Below are positions 28,978-38,027 of a DNA stretch of 42,273 nucleotides, in pieces. Position 1 is the stretch's first letter; each line of letters begins with the position of its first letter. A program made the translations under genes and the position numbers. This DNA is from CAUZFZ01 sp963579025. Its GTDB lineage: Bacteria > Planctomycetota > Planctomycetia > Planctomycetales > Planctomycetaceae. The notes beneath the pieces were generated by a model, which saw only the letters and a list, made by a program, of their open reading frames with translations, was not told the DNA's origin and made no database searches. The stretch lies in NCBI GenBank assembly GCA_963579025.1, contig CAUZFZ010000091.1:1-42273 (forward strand), read 5' to 3'.

Positions 28978-31900
28978 TTAGCTGCTTACAGGGCCCCGAT
29001 TCCCTGTTACACGCGTTCGTAGTTCGAGGAACACCAGATTCAGCGCCGGGACGATAATCAAGGTCAGCACAGTTGCGAAGATCAGTCCGAAGGTCAGCGT
29101 GACTGCCATCGGGATCATGAATTTGGCCTGAAAGCTCGTCTCGAACATTAGGGGCGTCAGTCCGGCGGCGGTGGTCAGCGTTGTCAGCAGGATTGCACGC
29201 AGACGCAGACGCGCGCCCTCGACGGTCGCTTCGAATGGGTTCATTCCACGCTCGACTCGGCGGTTGATGAAGTCCACCAGAATCAGTGCGTCATTCACCA
29301 GAATCCCGCACAGAGCGATCATGCCGATCAGGCTCATGATCGTGATCGGATTCCCCGTGACCAGGTGCCCGATGATAGCTCCCTGGAAACCAAACGGGAT
29401 CGCGGCCATAACGACGATCGGCTGCGCGTAAGAATGAAACAGCCCAGCCAGCATCATGAAGATCAGCAGTAACGCGATTGGAAACGCCAGTTTGAGCCCG
29501 GAGAACGCCGTCGTCATTTCCTCATGACTGCCCAGGAACTCGATGGTCACGTCGGGGTACCGCGGCGCGATGTCTGATTCGAACGACTCGCGGACGCCCT
29601 TCAGGATGTCGGATGTCTTGCCCTGCTCGTCGTCGACCTCGGCGAACACTGTGATCGATCGCTCCTGCTCACTGCGATGGATCGACGTCACACCCTCGGC
29701 TTCACTCAGTTGAGCGACCTGCCGCAAGGGCACCCAGCCGCGGTCTCCCGGAAGTCCTGCTGTCGGAATCCACAGAGACTCCAGGTGATAGATGCTCTTC
29801 CGATACTCTTCCGGAAGCCGCACCATGATGCGGACGTCTTCACGGTTGCGTGTGAGTCGCCTCGCTTCATAGCCATACAGACCGGACCGCAGGTGTGTCC
29901 CGAGTGCCGCCGTGTTAGCGCCGGTCGCTCCGGCTGATGGCAGCAGTCGCACCTGTACCTCGCGCTTGCCGCGGTCGTTGTCATCATCAAGGTCAGACAC
30001 GCCCGCGTACCGGCTGATTTCCTGCTTCAGTAATTCTGCCACGTCACGCGTGCGATCCAGTTTCGGGCCACTGACCCGGACAACGATGTCTTTACCACCT
30101 GGCCCTCCATTCAACGGCAGCCAGCGCACGGAATTCACTTCCGGCAGCACGTCTGTGAACTTGCGAAACTCAGCAAGCAGTTCGTTGCTGGAGCGACCGC
30201 CAGAACGCTGGCGCGCATCCGACTCCTGCAGCTCAATCACAAGCTGTCCCAGGTTGGTCTGATCCAGAAGTGCAATGGCCCCCTCGCCAGCAACGTCCAC
30301 CTGCACGCCCACGAATGCCTGCACATTGACGACTTCGGGAGCCTGCTTCGCAAAGTCGCTGATCTGCCGGACGCGGGCTCGTACACGCTCGGTGGGACTG
30401 CCAATCGGTAGCTCGACATTGCAGATCATGGATTCACTGTCCATGTCCTGGACAAATACGAATGGCACGATTCCGCCGGCAACGAGCCCGAACGATGTCA
30501 TCAAAGTTGCCGCCGCGATGCAGATCGTGACGAATTTCCAACGCAAAGCGATTCGCAGAAACTGCTCGTATCGCTGCTGCACGACGTCGCGAATGAACCT
30601 CTCCTGTTTCTCAATCAGTCGCACGAACAGTCGCTGAAAGAGGCTGGGTTCGCCCGCGGCGTCGCGACGTCGCTGCACTTCCTCGGGACTGGGCAGATTC
30701 CTCAGGTGCGACGGCAGGATGATCAGTGCCTCGATCAGCGAGACACTCAGGGCTGCCATCACGACGATTGGCAATTCCCCCATGAAGTCGCCGATTGTGC
30801 CTTTGATGAACAGCATGGGAGCAAACGCGGCGACCGTCGTGGCAACGGCGATAATCACCGGCCACATGACTTCCTGCGAACCGATCACGGCCGCTTCCTG
30901 AGCTGGAACACCATCCTCGACGTGCCGACAGATGTTTTCGCCAATGACGATTGCGTCATCGACGATGATTCCCAGCACGATGATCAGACCAAACACGGAC
31001 AGCAGATTGATCGAGATTCCGCACAACCACATCACGATGAACGTGCCCAGAAAACTGACGGGCAGTCCGACGGCCGACCAGAATGCGACCCGCCAGTTCA
31101 GGAACAGCACCAGCGAAATCAGCACCAGGATGAGACCAGTGCGCCCGTTACGGGCCATCAAGTCCAGCCGACCTTCGATGAAACGGGCGAGGTCGGTGTT
31201 GAGCCCCAGTTCGAAACCATGCGGCAGCGGTTCACGTCGGCTTTGCTCGTAGATCTCCATCGGGTCCGGTCGTCCGGCGATCGTATGCGCCAGCAAAGAC
31301 CACCCGGCCCCAAACGTCGCGAATGGTCGAATGTAAAACGGAGAAGCTCTTGCGGCGTCGAAGCCGAACGGGTCGAATGGCCTGTCCTGTTTTCCCGCGA
31401 CCCAGGCCTTGATCATCATCGAAATCTGAATCGCGTCCTGCGACTTCGTTTTGTAGACGTCGCAGCTCATGGCCGGCTGCGAATTGAAGTAACCCTCGAT
31501 GTCGACGTCGACAAATCCGTCATGCACGACAGCCACATCTTTGAGGCGAACATTGCGACCGCCTGGTGCCGTTCGAACGACAATGTCGTTCAAATCCTCG
31601 CCCCGCAGTTCTTCTCCAATTGTCCGCACTGAGACTGTCGTACGAGCACCGACCAGCTCACCGGCGGAGATGTCGATATTTGTGCTGCGGATCGCATCCG
31701 CCACTTCGCTGAACGTGATGTCGTATTCGAACAATCGCTCAGGAATGATCTCGACGCTGATCTCGTCATCGCGGATTCCGCTGACCGTAATGCGGCTGAC
31801 CCCGGGCAGCGACAGCAGGCTGTCGCGCACAAAACGTGTCGTTTCCTTTCGGTCGGCCTCGTCGCCCTCTCCGAAAACGGCGACTGAAATGACTGGCAGC

Positions 31901-32301
31901 AGCGGTTCGAAACTCTTGATCGTGACTCGTTCCAGATCGTCGGGCAGATCGGGCAGGGCGTCGATCTCACGCTTGACCTCGTTGAGCACTGCTTCGGCGT
32001 CTTCGACATCGTTGTACAGCGTGAGTGTGGTGATGCTCTGGCTGTCGGAGACGGTCGAATCGACTTTTTCGACGCCTTCAACATCACGCACGGCCTCCTC
32101 GATCTTGATCGTGATGGCCTTCTCAATCTCCTGCGGCTGCACGCCGGGGTGAATGGCCGTGATGAGCAGTTTGTTGGGCCGGAATTCGGGAAACATCTCC
32201 CGTACGAGAGTCAGCGCGAAGAGCGTCCCGCCCGCCAGAATGACAAGCATCAACATGTTGACGAACACGGGGTTCCGGACACTGAACCGAGCGAGAGACA
32301 T
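28978..32301 (-). CDS. RND-family (AcrB/HAE1-like) efflux transporter
   Basis: 1107 residues with 12 expected helices and two large periplasmic loops. The proton-relay pair is in ILGIIVDDAIVIGENI (TM4). The second half repeats the fold, ending LRAILLTTLTTAAGLTPLM and TFGLIFATVLTLIIVP. It exports drugs, lipids or metabolites using the proton gradient. No membrane-fusion protein or outer-membrane channel is next to it; the divergent neighbour is a kinase. Its last roughly 190 bases are duplicated at 22593-22793, so its 3' end may be of foreign origin. Confidence 0.93.
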   Translation of the reverse strand: MSLARFSVRNPVFVNMLMLVILAGGTLFALTLVREMFPEFRPNKLLITAIHPGVQPQEIEKAITIKIEEAVRDVEGVEKVDSTVSDSQSITTLTLYNDVEDAEAVLNEVKREIDALPDLPDDLERVTIKSFEPLLPVISVAVFGEGDEADRKETTRFVRDSLLSLPGVSRITVSGIRDDEISVEIIPERLFEYDITFSEVADAIRSTNIDISAGELVGARTTVSVRTIGEELRGEDLNDIVVRTAPGGRNVRLKDVAVVHDGFVDVDIEGYFNSQPAMSCDVYKTKSQDAIQISMMIKAWVAGKQDRPFDPFGFDAARASPFYIRPFATFGAGWSLLAHTIAGRPDPMEIYEQSRREPLPHGFELGLNTDLARFIEGRLDLMARNGRTGLILVLISLVLFLNWRVAFWSAVGLPVSFLGTFIVMWLCGISINLLSVFGLIIVLGIIVDDAIVIGENICRHVEDGVPAQEAAVIGSQEVMWPVIIAVATTVAAFAPMLFIKGTIGDFMGELPIVVMAALSVSLIEALIILPSHLRNLPSPEEVQRRRDAAGEPSLFQRLFVRLIEKQERFIRDVVQQRYEQFLRIALRWKFVTICIAAATLMTSFGLVAGGIVPFVFVQDMDSESMICNVELPIGSPTERVRARVRQISDFAKQAPEVVNVQAFVGVQVDVAGEGAIALLDQTNLGQLVIELQESDARQRSGGRSSNELLAEFRKFTDVLPEVNSVRWLPLNGGPGGKDIVVRVSGPKLDRTRDVAELLKQEISRYAGVSDLDDDNDRGKREVQVRLLPSAGATGANTAALGTHLRSGLYGYEARRLTRNREDVRIMVRLPEEYRKSIYHLESLWIPTAGLPGDRGWVPLRQVAQLSEAEGVTSIHRSEQERSITVFAEVDDEQGKTSDILKGVRESFESDIAPRYPDVTIEFLGSHEEMTTAFSGLKLAFPIALLLIFMMLAGLFHSYAQPIVVMAAIPFGFQGAIIGHLVTGNPITIMSLIGMIALCGILVNDALILVDFINRRVERGMNPFEATVEGARLRLRAILLTTLTTAAGLTPLMFETSFQAKFMIPMAVTLTFGLIFATVLTLIIVPALNLVFLELRTRVTGNRGPVSS

Positions 32302-32328
32302 GCACGGGCACCGAAGATTCAGGATCGT

Positions 32329-32433
32329 CCTGGCTATAACTGTCCGAAACGATGAGCCGCAGGGCGTTAGCCCCGGTTGCTGCAGTGAACCGGGGCTAAC
32401 GCCCTGCGGCTAATGGTGACAGTTATTCCCAGG
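32329..32433. repeat. nested palindromic element (105 bp)
   Basis: The inner arms 32355-32378 and 32388-32411 are perfect 24-base inverted repeats with a 9-base loop (core GCAGGGCGTTAGCCCCGG). The outer arms CCTGGCTATAACTGTC (32329-32344) and GACAGTTATTCCCAGG (32418-32433) match at 14 of 16 positions. Similar palindromes are common in planctomycete genomes, from memory. It fills the gap between the divergent RND and kinase genes, so it may also carry their promoters. Confidence 0.85.
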
Positions 32434-32571
32434 CTGACCCTTAGGCGAAACAATCAGGAGTGAAAGGCAAACGGTTGGGGAGGCAATTGGCAACGGGATC
32501 CTGCTACGTCTCCATTGTTGACCGGGATTGCACGAACCTGCAAACTGAAGCCAGTACCTATGGTCATCCTC

Positions 32572-32576
32572 GGAGG
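32572..32576 (+). promoter_or_regulatory. ribosome binding site deciding a TTG start for the FHA kinase
   Basis: GGAGG lies six bases before TTG 32583. The upstream GTG 32460 has its only AGGAG overlapping the start codon, and no in-frame ATG exists before the FHA domain. Confidence 0.6.
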
Positions 32577-32582
32577 ATTCCT

Positions 32583-34394
32583 TTGGCCGGATTGCACGAC
32601 ACCTCGACCGCAGAGACGAATCAGTTCTTTGAATTGCACAAACCGCGCACCAGTATCGGGCGGGGTCCTGAAAATGATGTGATTGTGCCCGAATCAGGTG
32701 TCAGTCGTTGCCACGCGGAGATTCGTTATGCCGACGGATGCTGGTGGCTCAGGGACCTGCGCAGTCGAAATGGTACGTTTTGCAACGCCGCCGAAGTTAA
32801 AGGTGAACTTGAGCTGAAGGACGGCGACCGCATCCAGGTATGCGACACGCTTTTGTGCTTTGTCGCGGATCCGACCGCGCAGCAGTTGTCCTCGGGAACA
32901 GAAGAGGTCCAGCCGGGGCCGCAAACCGGACTTATGGGCGTCACCGACGGTGGGGCCATCACTGTCGACGGCAAGAGGATGCCCGTGCCTCCCGTGGTGC
33001 GGAAGCTTGATGTGGATGAGCCCAGCAGCACGATCCGCATGCGATCGAATCTGGAAAGCAAGCACCGCGCGATTGTGGAACTCGTTCGCATTGTCGGAGC
33101 TTTGCAGACGCTGGATGATGTGCTGGCCGGAATTTTGAAAGGGGCTGGCGAAGTCTTTCCTCAGATGGCAGCCGGAGCTGTGCTCCTGCGGGAGACCAGC
33201 GGTGATTCGCTGACCATCGCTGCAACTCACACTCGCGACGCTCGACTGTTTCGACCTGCCGCCAGCCGCACGGTCGCCCAGGCGGCGATGAATGGTGCTC
33301 AGGGAATCCTCAGTGTCGAGCCGGAAACGGATGATCGGTTCAATTCGGGTTCGAGTGTTAACGGACTGCAGATGGACTCGATGATGTGCGTGCCATTGCG
33401 TGCTCCACGTGGCGAGATGATCGGCGCCCTGCAGATTGATACGCGTGACACAGGTCCGAAATTCACGGATTCAGACCTCGATGTGCTGGTCAGCCTGGCG
33501 TCGCTGGCAGCCATGAGCGTTGAGAATGCACGGCTGTATGACGACCTTGAATCACGCATCAGCGAACGCACACATCAGTATTCCGAAGCTCTGGAAGCGC
33601 TCCGCGAAGCACATGACGAACTCGAAGAACGCGTCGCTCAGAGGACGGCAGATTTGCAGCGATCGAACGACGACCTGGAGCAGTTTGCCTATGTCGTCTC
33701 GCACGATCTGAAGGCACCATTACGGACGATCGCGTCGTTCAGTCAACTCCTGCAGCGGAAGTACGGGAACGGCGTGATCGACGAACAGGGGGACAAGTGG
33801 CTGCGGTTCGTAGAGAATGGTGCTGTCCATATGGACGCACTGATTGATGACCTGTTGACGCTGTCGCGCGTGGCGACGCGAGGCGGTCCATCCGTGGACA
33901 CGGACACGCAGGAAGTCTTCGACAAGACACGTTCCCTGCTGCAGACTGACATTGCTGAAAGCGGGGCCACGGTCACGAGCGATCCGTTACCAACCGTCCG
34001 CGTGGATGGCATGCAGCTATTGCAGTTGCTGCAGAATCTGATCCAGAACGCGATCCAGTTCCGTGGTGACGGTCCTCCGCAGATTCATGTGGGGGCCTGT
34101 CAAGCGGACGCTGCCCATGTCACCCTCCCGCGAGATGTGCATATACCTGCCGGAACGTGGCTGTTTTCGGTCCGAGACAACGGAATCGGAATTGATCCCG
34201 AGGCACACAGTCGAGTGTTTGAAATCTTCCAGCGGCTGCATCGGGCGGAAGATATCCCCGGGAACGGGATTGGTCTGTCCGTGTGCCGGAAAATCGTCGA
34301 GCGGCACGGCGGTCGCATCTGGGTCGAATCGGAACTCGGCCAGGGCAGCACATTCTGGTTCTATATTCCAGACCAGCCCGAGGAGCAGGCATGA
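32583..34394 (+). CDS. FHA-GAF sensor histidine kinase
   Basis: 603 residues from TTG 32583 (644 from GTG 32460). The FHA domain, a phosphothreonine reader, spans about 15-95 with SIGRGPEND, GVSRCHAE and RNGT. A GAF domain is at about 170-315. A coiled coil leads to the HisKA box with phospho-acceptor His374 (VVSHDLKAPLR), and the ATPase has NLIQNAIQF, VRDNGIGID and GNGIGLSVC. There is no transmembrane helix, so it is cytoplasmic. FHA input suggests that it listens to Ser/Thr kinases. It is the first gene of a tight operon; the stop overlaps the next ATG (ATGA). Confidence 0.9.
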   Translation: MAGLHDTSTAETNQFFELHKPRTSIGRGPENDVIVPESGVSRCHAEIRYADGCWWLRDLRSRNGTFCNAAEVKGELELKDGDRIQVCDTLLCFVADPTAQQLSSGTEEVQPGPQTGLMGVTDGGAITVDGKRMPVPPVVRKLDVDEPSSTIRMRSNLESKHRAIVELVRIVGALQTLDDVLAGILKGAGEVFPQMAAGAVLLRETSGDSLTIAATHTRDARLFRPAASRTVAQAAMNGAQGILSVEPETDDRFNSGSSVNGLQMDSMMCVPLRAPRGEMIGALQIDTRDTGPKFTDSDLDVLVSLASLAAMSVENARLYDDLESRISERTHQYSEALEALREAHDELEERVAQRTADLQRSNDDLEQFAYVVSHDLKAPLRTIASFSQLLQRKYGNGVIDEQGDKWLRFVENGAVHMDALIDDLLTLSRVATRGGPSVDTDTQEVFDKTRSLLQTDIAESGATVTSDPLPTVRVDGMQLLQLLQNLIQNAIQFRGDGPPQIHVGACQADAAHVTLPRDVHIPAGTWLFSVRDNGIGIDPEAHSRVFEIFQRLHRAEDIPGNGIGLSVCRKIVERHGGRIWVESELGQGSTFWFYIPDQPEEQA

Positions 34395-36064
34395 GTCACA
34401 TCATGCTGGTCGAGGACAGCCCGACCCAGGCTGCAGTGATCGACATGGCACTGGTGTCGGCTGGGCACACAGTGCGTCACATTGCTGATCCGTCGGATGT
34501 CATCGCCGCATGTCGCGATTCCGCGCCCGACCTGTTGATCGTCGATCTGTACCTGGGTGACGGAGCGTGCGGATTTGAATTGTGTCGACAGGTTAAAGCC
34601 AATCTGTCTCTGCAGATGCTCCCGCTTCTGGTTCTGACCAGCAGCACGGACCCGGAGGATCAACTCAAAGCAATGGAGTCCGGGGCAGACCGGTTTCTGA
34701 CCAAAGATGCGGACGCGGCCAAGGTACTGGCGACAGTCGACACTCTGGTCCGCACTTCGTTGCCAATCAGGACGCTCGAAACAGACTCGCGCAACGATCA
34801 CGAGTTCGTGCGTGGCTCGCGGCTGCTCGTTGTCGACGACAGTCCAAGCTGGCGCAAGCTGGTCATGCCGGCGTTTCAGGCGGCCGGCTTTCAGACGGAA
34901 ACAGCCGAATCCGGCGAGGAGGCTCTGCGAATGCTCGCGCAGAAGTCATTTGACATCTGCGCGATCGACGTCGTCATGGGACAGATGGATGGCCTGGAAT
35001 TGTGCCGACAGGCACGCAAGCTGGCCGAAATCAAGCAGAGCCTGCTGGGCCTGCTGGTTGTGACCGGAAAGGAAAGCAACGACGTGTGGGTCCAGGCTCT
35101 GGACGCCGGTGCTGACGACTTCGTCAGCAAAGACACCGACATCGATATCATTCTGGCGCACGCGAGAGCCGTCGCACGGCGGGTTCGCATGTTGCGGCTG
35201 GTTCAGACAACCGCGGAGAAAGCTCAACTGCAGGAGCTGGCACGCCAGAACACCGTGCGGGACCTGCAGAAAAGTCGCGAGAAGATTCACCAGAATGAGG
35301 AACTCGCGAAGTCGCACGCCGAGCTGCGACGCACGGTCAGTGAGCTGCAGGAGACCAGGAAGCGGTTGGAAATGGCAAACCGGGAACTCCGCGAATTCGC
35401 GTTCATTGCGTCGCACGATCTGCAGGAACCGTTGAGGAAAATTGGCAGCTATTCGAATCTGCTGCAGCGGCAGTATGCCGATCAGCTCGACGAACAGGGT
35501 CAGCGCTGGCTGCGCTACTCGATTGACGGCGCTGCGCGGCTGCAGACGTTGATTCAGAGTCTGCTGGCATACACGCGGGTCGAAACGCGAGCCCAACCGC
35601 TTACGGAGATCGACACTGCTCTGGCCTGTCAGCAGGCCATCGCGGATCTGGGCTCGGAAATCAAAGCGGCGGCCGCGGACGTGACCTTTGATGGCCTGCC
35701 CAGGCTGGCGGCCGACAAGAACCAGTTTGTGCAGCTCCTTCGAGAACTGATCCGAAACGGGATCGTGTTCAATCAATCGGACGCCTCACGCGTGGAAGTG
35801 TCCGCGTCGCGTGATGGAGACGCCTGGCGATTTTCGGTCCGAGACAACGGAATCGGCGTCGATGCGGCGTATTTCGAACAGATCTTCGAGGTGTTCAAGC
35901 GACTGCATCCGAGCGACGAATACAGCGGAGCGGGAATTGGTCTGTCCCTGTGCCGCAAGATCGTTCATCGCCATAATGGGCGAATCTGGCCGGAGTCAAC
36001 TTTGGGTCAGGGCACGACAATTCACTTCACGATTCCGATGGTTTTCGAAGACGCGGGCCAATGA
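34391..36064 (+). CDS. double-receiver hybrid histidine kinase (REC-REC-HK)
   Basis: 557 residues. REC1 (1-125) has acceptor Asp52 (IVDLYLGD) and REC2 (143-265) has Asp193 (AIDVVMGQMDG). A coiled coil (about 275-335) leads to HisKA with His342 (IASHDLQEPLR) and an ATPase with VRDNGIGVD and GAGIGLSLC. The receivers precede the kinase, the reverse of most hybrids, so they probably gate its activity. ATG 34391 overlaps the previous stop by four bases. A longer reading from 34283 would run inside the upstream gene. The operon continues with another ATGA overlap. Confidence 0.92.
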   Translation: MSHIMLVEDSPTQAAVIDMALVSAGHTVRHIADPSDVIAACRDSAPDLLIVDLYLGDGACGFELCRQVKANLSLQMLPLLVLTSSTDPEDQLKAMESGADRFLTKDADAAKVLATVDTLVRTSLPIRTLETDSRNDHEFVRGSRLLVVDDSPSWRKLVMPAFQAAGFQTETAESGEEALRMLAQKSFDICAIDVVMGQMDGLELCRQARKLAEIKQSLLGLLVVTGKESNDVWVQALDAGADDFVSKDTDIDIILAHARAVARRVRMLRLVQTTAEKAQLQELARQNTVRDLQKSREKIHQNEELAKSHAELRRTVSELQETRKRLEMANRELREFAFIASHDLQEPLRKIGSYSNLLQRQYADQLDEQGQRWLRYSIDGAARLQTLIQSLLAYTRVETRAQPLTEIDTALACQQAIADLGSEIKAAAADVTFDGLPRLAADKNQFVQLLRELIRNGIVFNQSDASRVEVSASRDGDAWRFSVRDNGIGVDAAYFEQIFEVFKRLHPSDEYSGAGIGLSLCRKIVHRHNGRIWPESTLGQGTTIHFTIPMVFEDAGQ

Positions 36065-36513
36065 GCGGATCACCAGACACGAAACCCGTCGAAATTCTGC
36101 TGGTCGAAGACGACCTGGCGGATATCGAATTGACACGACACGGACTGCTCGACGGCAAAGTCGCCAACGTGCTGCGTGTGGCCCGAGACGGTGTCGAGGC
36201 CTTGGAAATGCTCCGTGGCGAGGGTGGTGCCGCCGAGGCCGTGCGACCAGACTTGATCCTGCTCGACCTGAACATGCCCCGGATGGACGGTCGCAGGTTT
36301 CTGGCAGACTTGAAGTCCGATGAGGATCTCAAGGACATCACTGTTGTCATCCTGACGACGTCCGTCTCTGACCGCGATCTGGTAGAGACTTTCGATCTGC
36401 ATCCCGACGCCTACATGAACAAACCCGTGGATTTCGATGGACTCACTGGAGTTGTGCAGTCCATCTGGAACTTCTGGTTTATGGTCGTTCGGAAAACTGC
36501 GATCGACGATTGA
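36061..36513 (+). CDS. Rcp1-like single-domain response regulator
   Basis: 150 residues, all REC: ILLVEDDLADIELTR, acceptor Asp69 in LILLDLNMPRMDG, and the conserved K in YMNKPVDF. The sequence is of the Rcp1 type that serves phytochrome-like kinases, and it has no output domain. It probably shuttles phosphate among the operon's kinases or toward another regulator. Its ATG overlaps the preceding kinase stop by four bases. Confidence 0.92.
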   Translation: MSGSPDTKPVEILLVEDDLADIELTRHGLLDGKVANVLRVARDGVEALEMLRGEGGAAEAVRPDLILLDLNMPRMDGRRFLADLKSDEDLKDITVVILTTSVSDRDLVETFDLHPDAYMNKPVDFDGLTGVVQSIWNFWFMVVRKTAIDD

Positions 36514-36526
36514 GTCATCAGCGATT

Positions 36527-36532
36527 GAGGAG
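36527..36532 (+). promoter_or_regulatory. ribosome binding site deciding a GTG start for the kinase-STAS gene
   Basis: GAGGAG ends seven bases before GTG 36540. It favours this start over TTG 36510, which overlaps the REC stop but has no site. Confidence 0.65.
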
Positions 36533-36539
36533 CGGGCCT

Positions 36540-38027
36540 GTGCCGTCGAGTTCTACCACGAGTCCATTTGGCGAATTCTCCGAACGAATCGTGCATAGTG
36601 GACTCATCGATGAGATCTCCGCTCATGAAGCGATCTCAGACTGGCGGCTGGCGGCGACACAGCCCGATGACGTGCGGCAGTTTGCGGCGTGGCTCGTCGA
36701 AAACAACATGCTGACGTCCCTCCAGGCCGAAAATGTGCTGGCCGCCGTTATTCAGCCAATGCAGCTCGACCAGTACCAACTGGGAGAGCAGATCGCGAAG
36801 GGACAACTGGGCGATATCTTCTCTGCGGTCGACACGGAAACTGAGCAGACCGTCAGCCTCAAGGTTTTTCGCCACGAATTGCGAGTGAATAAGGAGCAGA
36901 TCGCTCGCATGCACCGCGAGGCGCGTGTTTCCGTTCAGGCAATCCATCCGCATCTGGTCAAGACACTCGGCGTGGGTCGCAATCGGAACACGACCTGGCT
37001 GGTGCTTGAGTCACTTGTGGGAGAATCGCTGGCATCGCGCCTTGGCCGAGAGACATGGCTGCCCGTCGGCGAAGCCTGCCGACTGATTCGCCAGGCGGCA
37101 CTTGGCCTGGCTCATCTGCATTCGATGGGCACGATTCACCGCGACATCAATCCCGGCAGCCTGTGGATCACCGCGGACGGCACAGCCAAACTGCTTGAGT
37201 TCGGATCGACGCTGGATGAACTGGAGTTCCTTGATCGGTCCGGAGACTCGGCGGGTGTCACAACGGTGGGCGGAAGCATCATCGGCACGTTCGATTACAT
37301 GCCACCGGAACAGGCTCTTGATTCGCACTCGGCCACCGAACGCAGTGATGTTTATGCACTCGGCTGCGTCCTGTATCACTGCCTGACCGGACAGCCGCCC
37401 TTCCCGGACAGCCATCCCGTGCGGCAGATGATGCGGCATACCAAGGAACCACCTCGGCCGCTCGAGGAACTCCGGCAGGACATCCCGTACGCGCTGGATC
37501 TGTCCACCAGAACCATGCTCGCCAAGCGACCCGAGGATCGGTTCGAAACAGCGGTCGACGTTGCCGAGTTGCTGGCTGAGTTCGCTGATCCCGACACGAT
37601 TGTTTATTCGAAGGGTTCAGGCTCAACCGGGACTGCACCCGATGGCTCAACTGGACAGAGAGTTTCAGCCGAACACATCTTTCAAACGGATCACGTCGAC
37701 GGTGAGCTGGTAGCGAGATTCAAGGACGACAAGGCATTTCAGACCGAAACGATCAACGAGACCCTGGCCAGTCTCTCGGATCTGATCGACTCCGCGGAAG
37801 GCCGTGTCGTCGTCCTGGATTTCACCGACGTTGCCTTTCTTGGCAGTCCGGCACTCGGAATGCTCGTGTCGGTACGTAAATACGCGGAGGCGGCCGGCAG
37901 TTCTCTGCGTCTGCGCGGACTGATCCCAGTCATCCGCGAAGTGTTCAGGGTCATCCGCTTCGACCGTCTGTTCGAGATCGAAGATGATGACGACGACATC
38001 CAGCCGCGAAGCGGCGACATGCAATAG
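36540..38027 (+). CDS. predicted Ser/Thr pseudokinase-STAS fusion protein
   Basis: 495 residues. After a short helical region, a Hanks-type kinase fold spans about 80-340. The ATP lysine is kept (SLKVF, Lys108) and the HRD aspartate is kept (Asp202). However, the HRD loop reads HRDINPGS, so the catalytic-loop lysine is Asn and the metal-binding Asn is Ser207, and DFG is EFG (Glu220). Activity is therefore doubtful. Residues 375-485 form a STAS domain with the phosphorylatable serine kept (LGSPALG, Ser436). It probably acts as a scaffold or anti-anti-sigma-type switch at the end of the relay. The final residues (QPRSGDMQ) are encoded by a repeat. Confidence 0.85.
   Translation: MPSSSTTSPFGEFSERIVHSGLIDEISAHEAISDWRLAATQPDDVRQFAAWLVENNMLTSLQAENVLAAVIQPMQLDQYQLGEQIAKGQLGDIFSAVDTETEQTVSLKVFRHELRVNKEQIARMHREARVSVQAIHPHLVKTLGVGRNRNTTWLVLESLVGESLASRLGRETWLPVGEACRLIRQAALGLAHLHSMGTIHRDINPGSLWITADGTAKLLEFGSTLDELEFLDRSGDSAGVTTVGGSIIGTFDYMPPEQALDSHSATERSDVYALGCVLYHCLTGQPPFPDSHPVRQMMRHTKEPPRPLEELRQDIPYALDLSTRTMLAKRPEDRFETAVDVAELLAEFADPDTIVYSKGSGSTGTAPDGSTGQRVSAEHIFQTDHVDGELVARFKDDKAFQTETINETLASLSDLIDSAEGRVVVLDFTDVAFLGSPALGMLVSVRKYAEAAGSSLRLRGLIPVIREVFRVIRFDRLFEIEDDDDDIQPRSGDMQ

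Noticed and set aside
34283..34390. longer N-terminus for the REC-REC kinase
   Set aside because: It would lie inside the FHA kinase gene; ATG 34391 with its ATGA overlap fits the receiver domain start.
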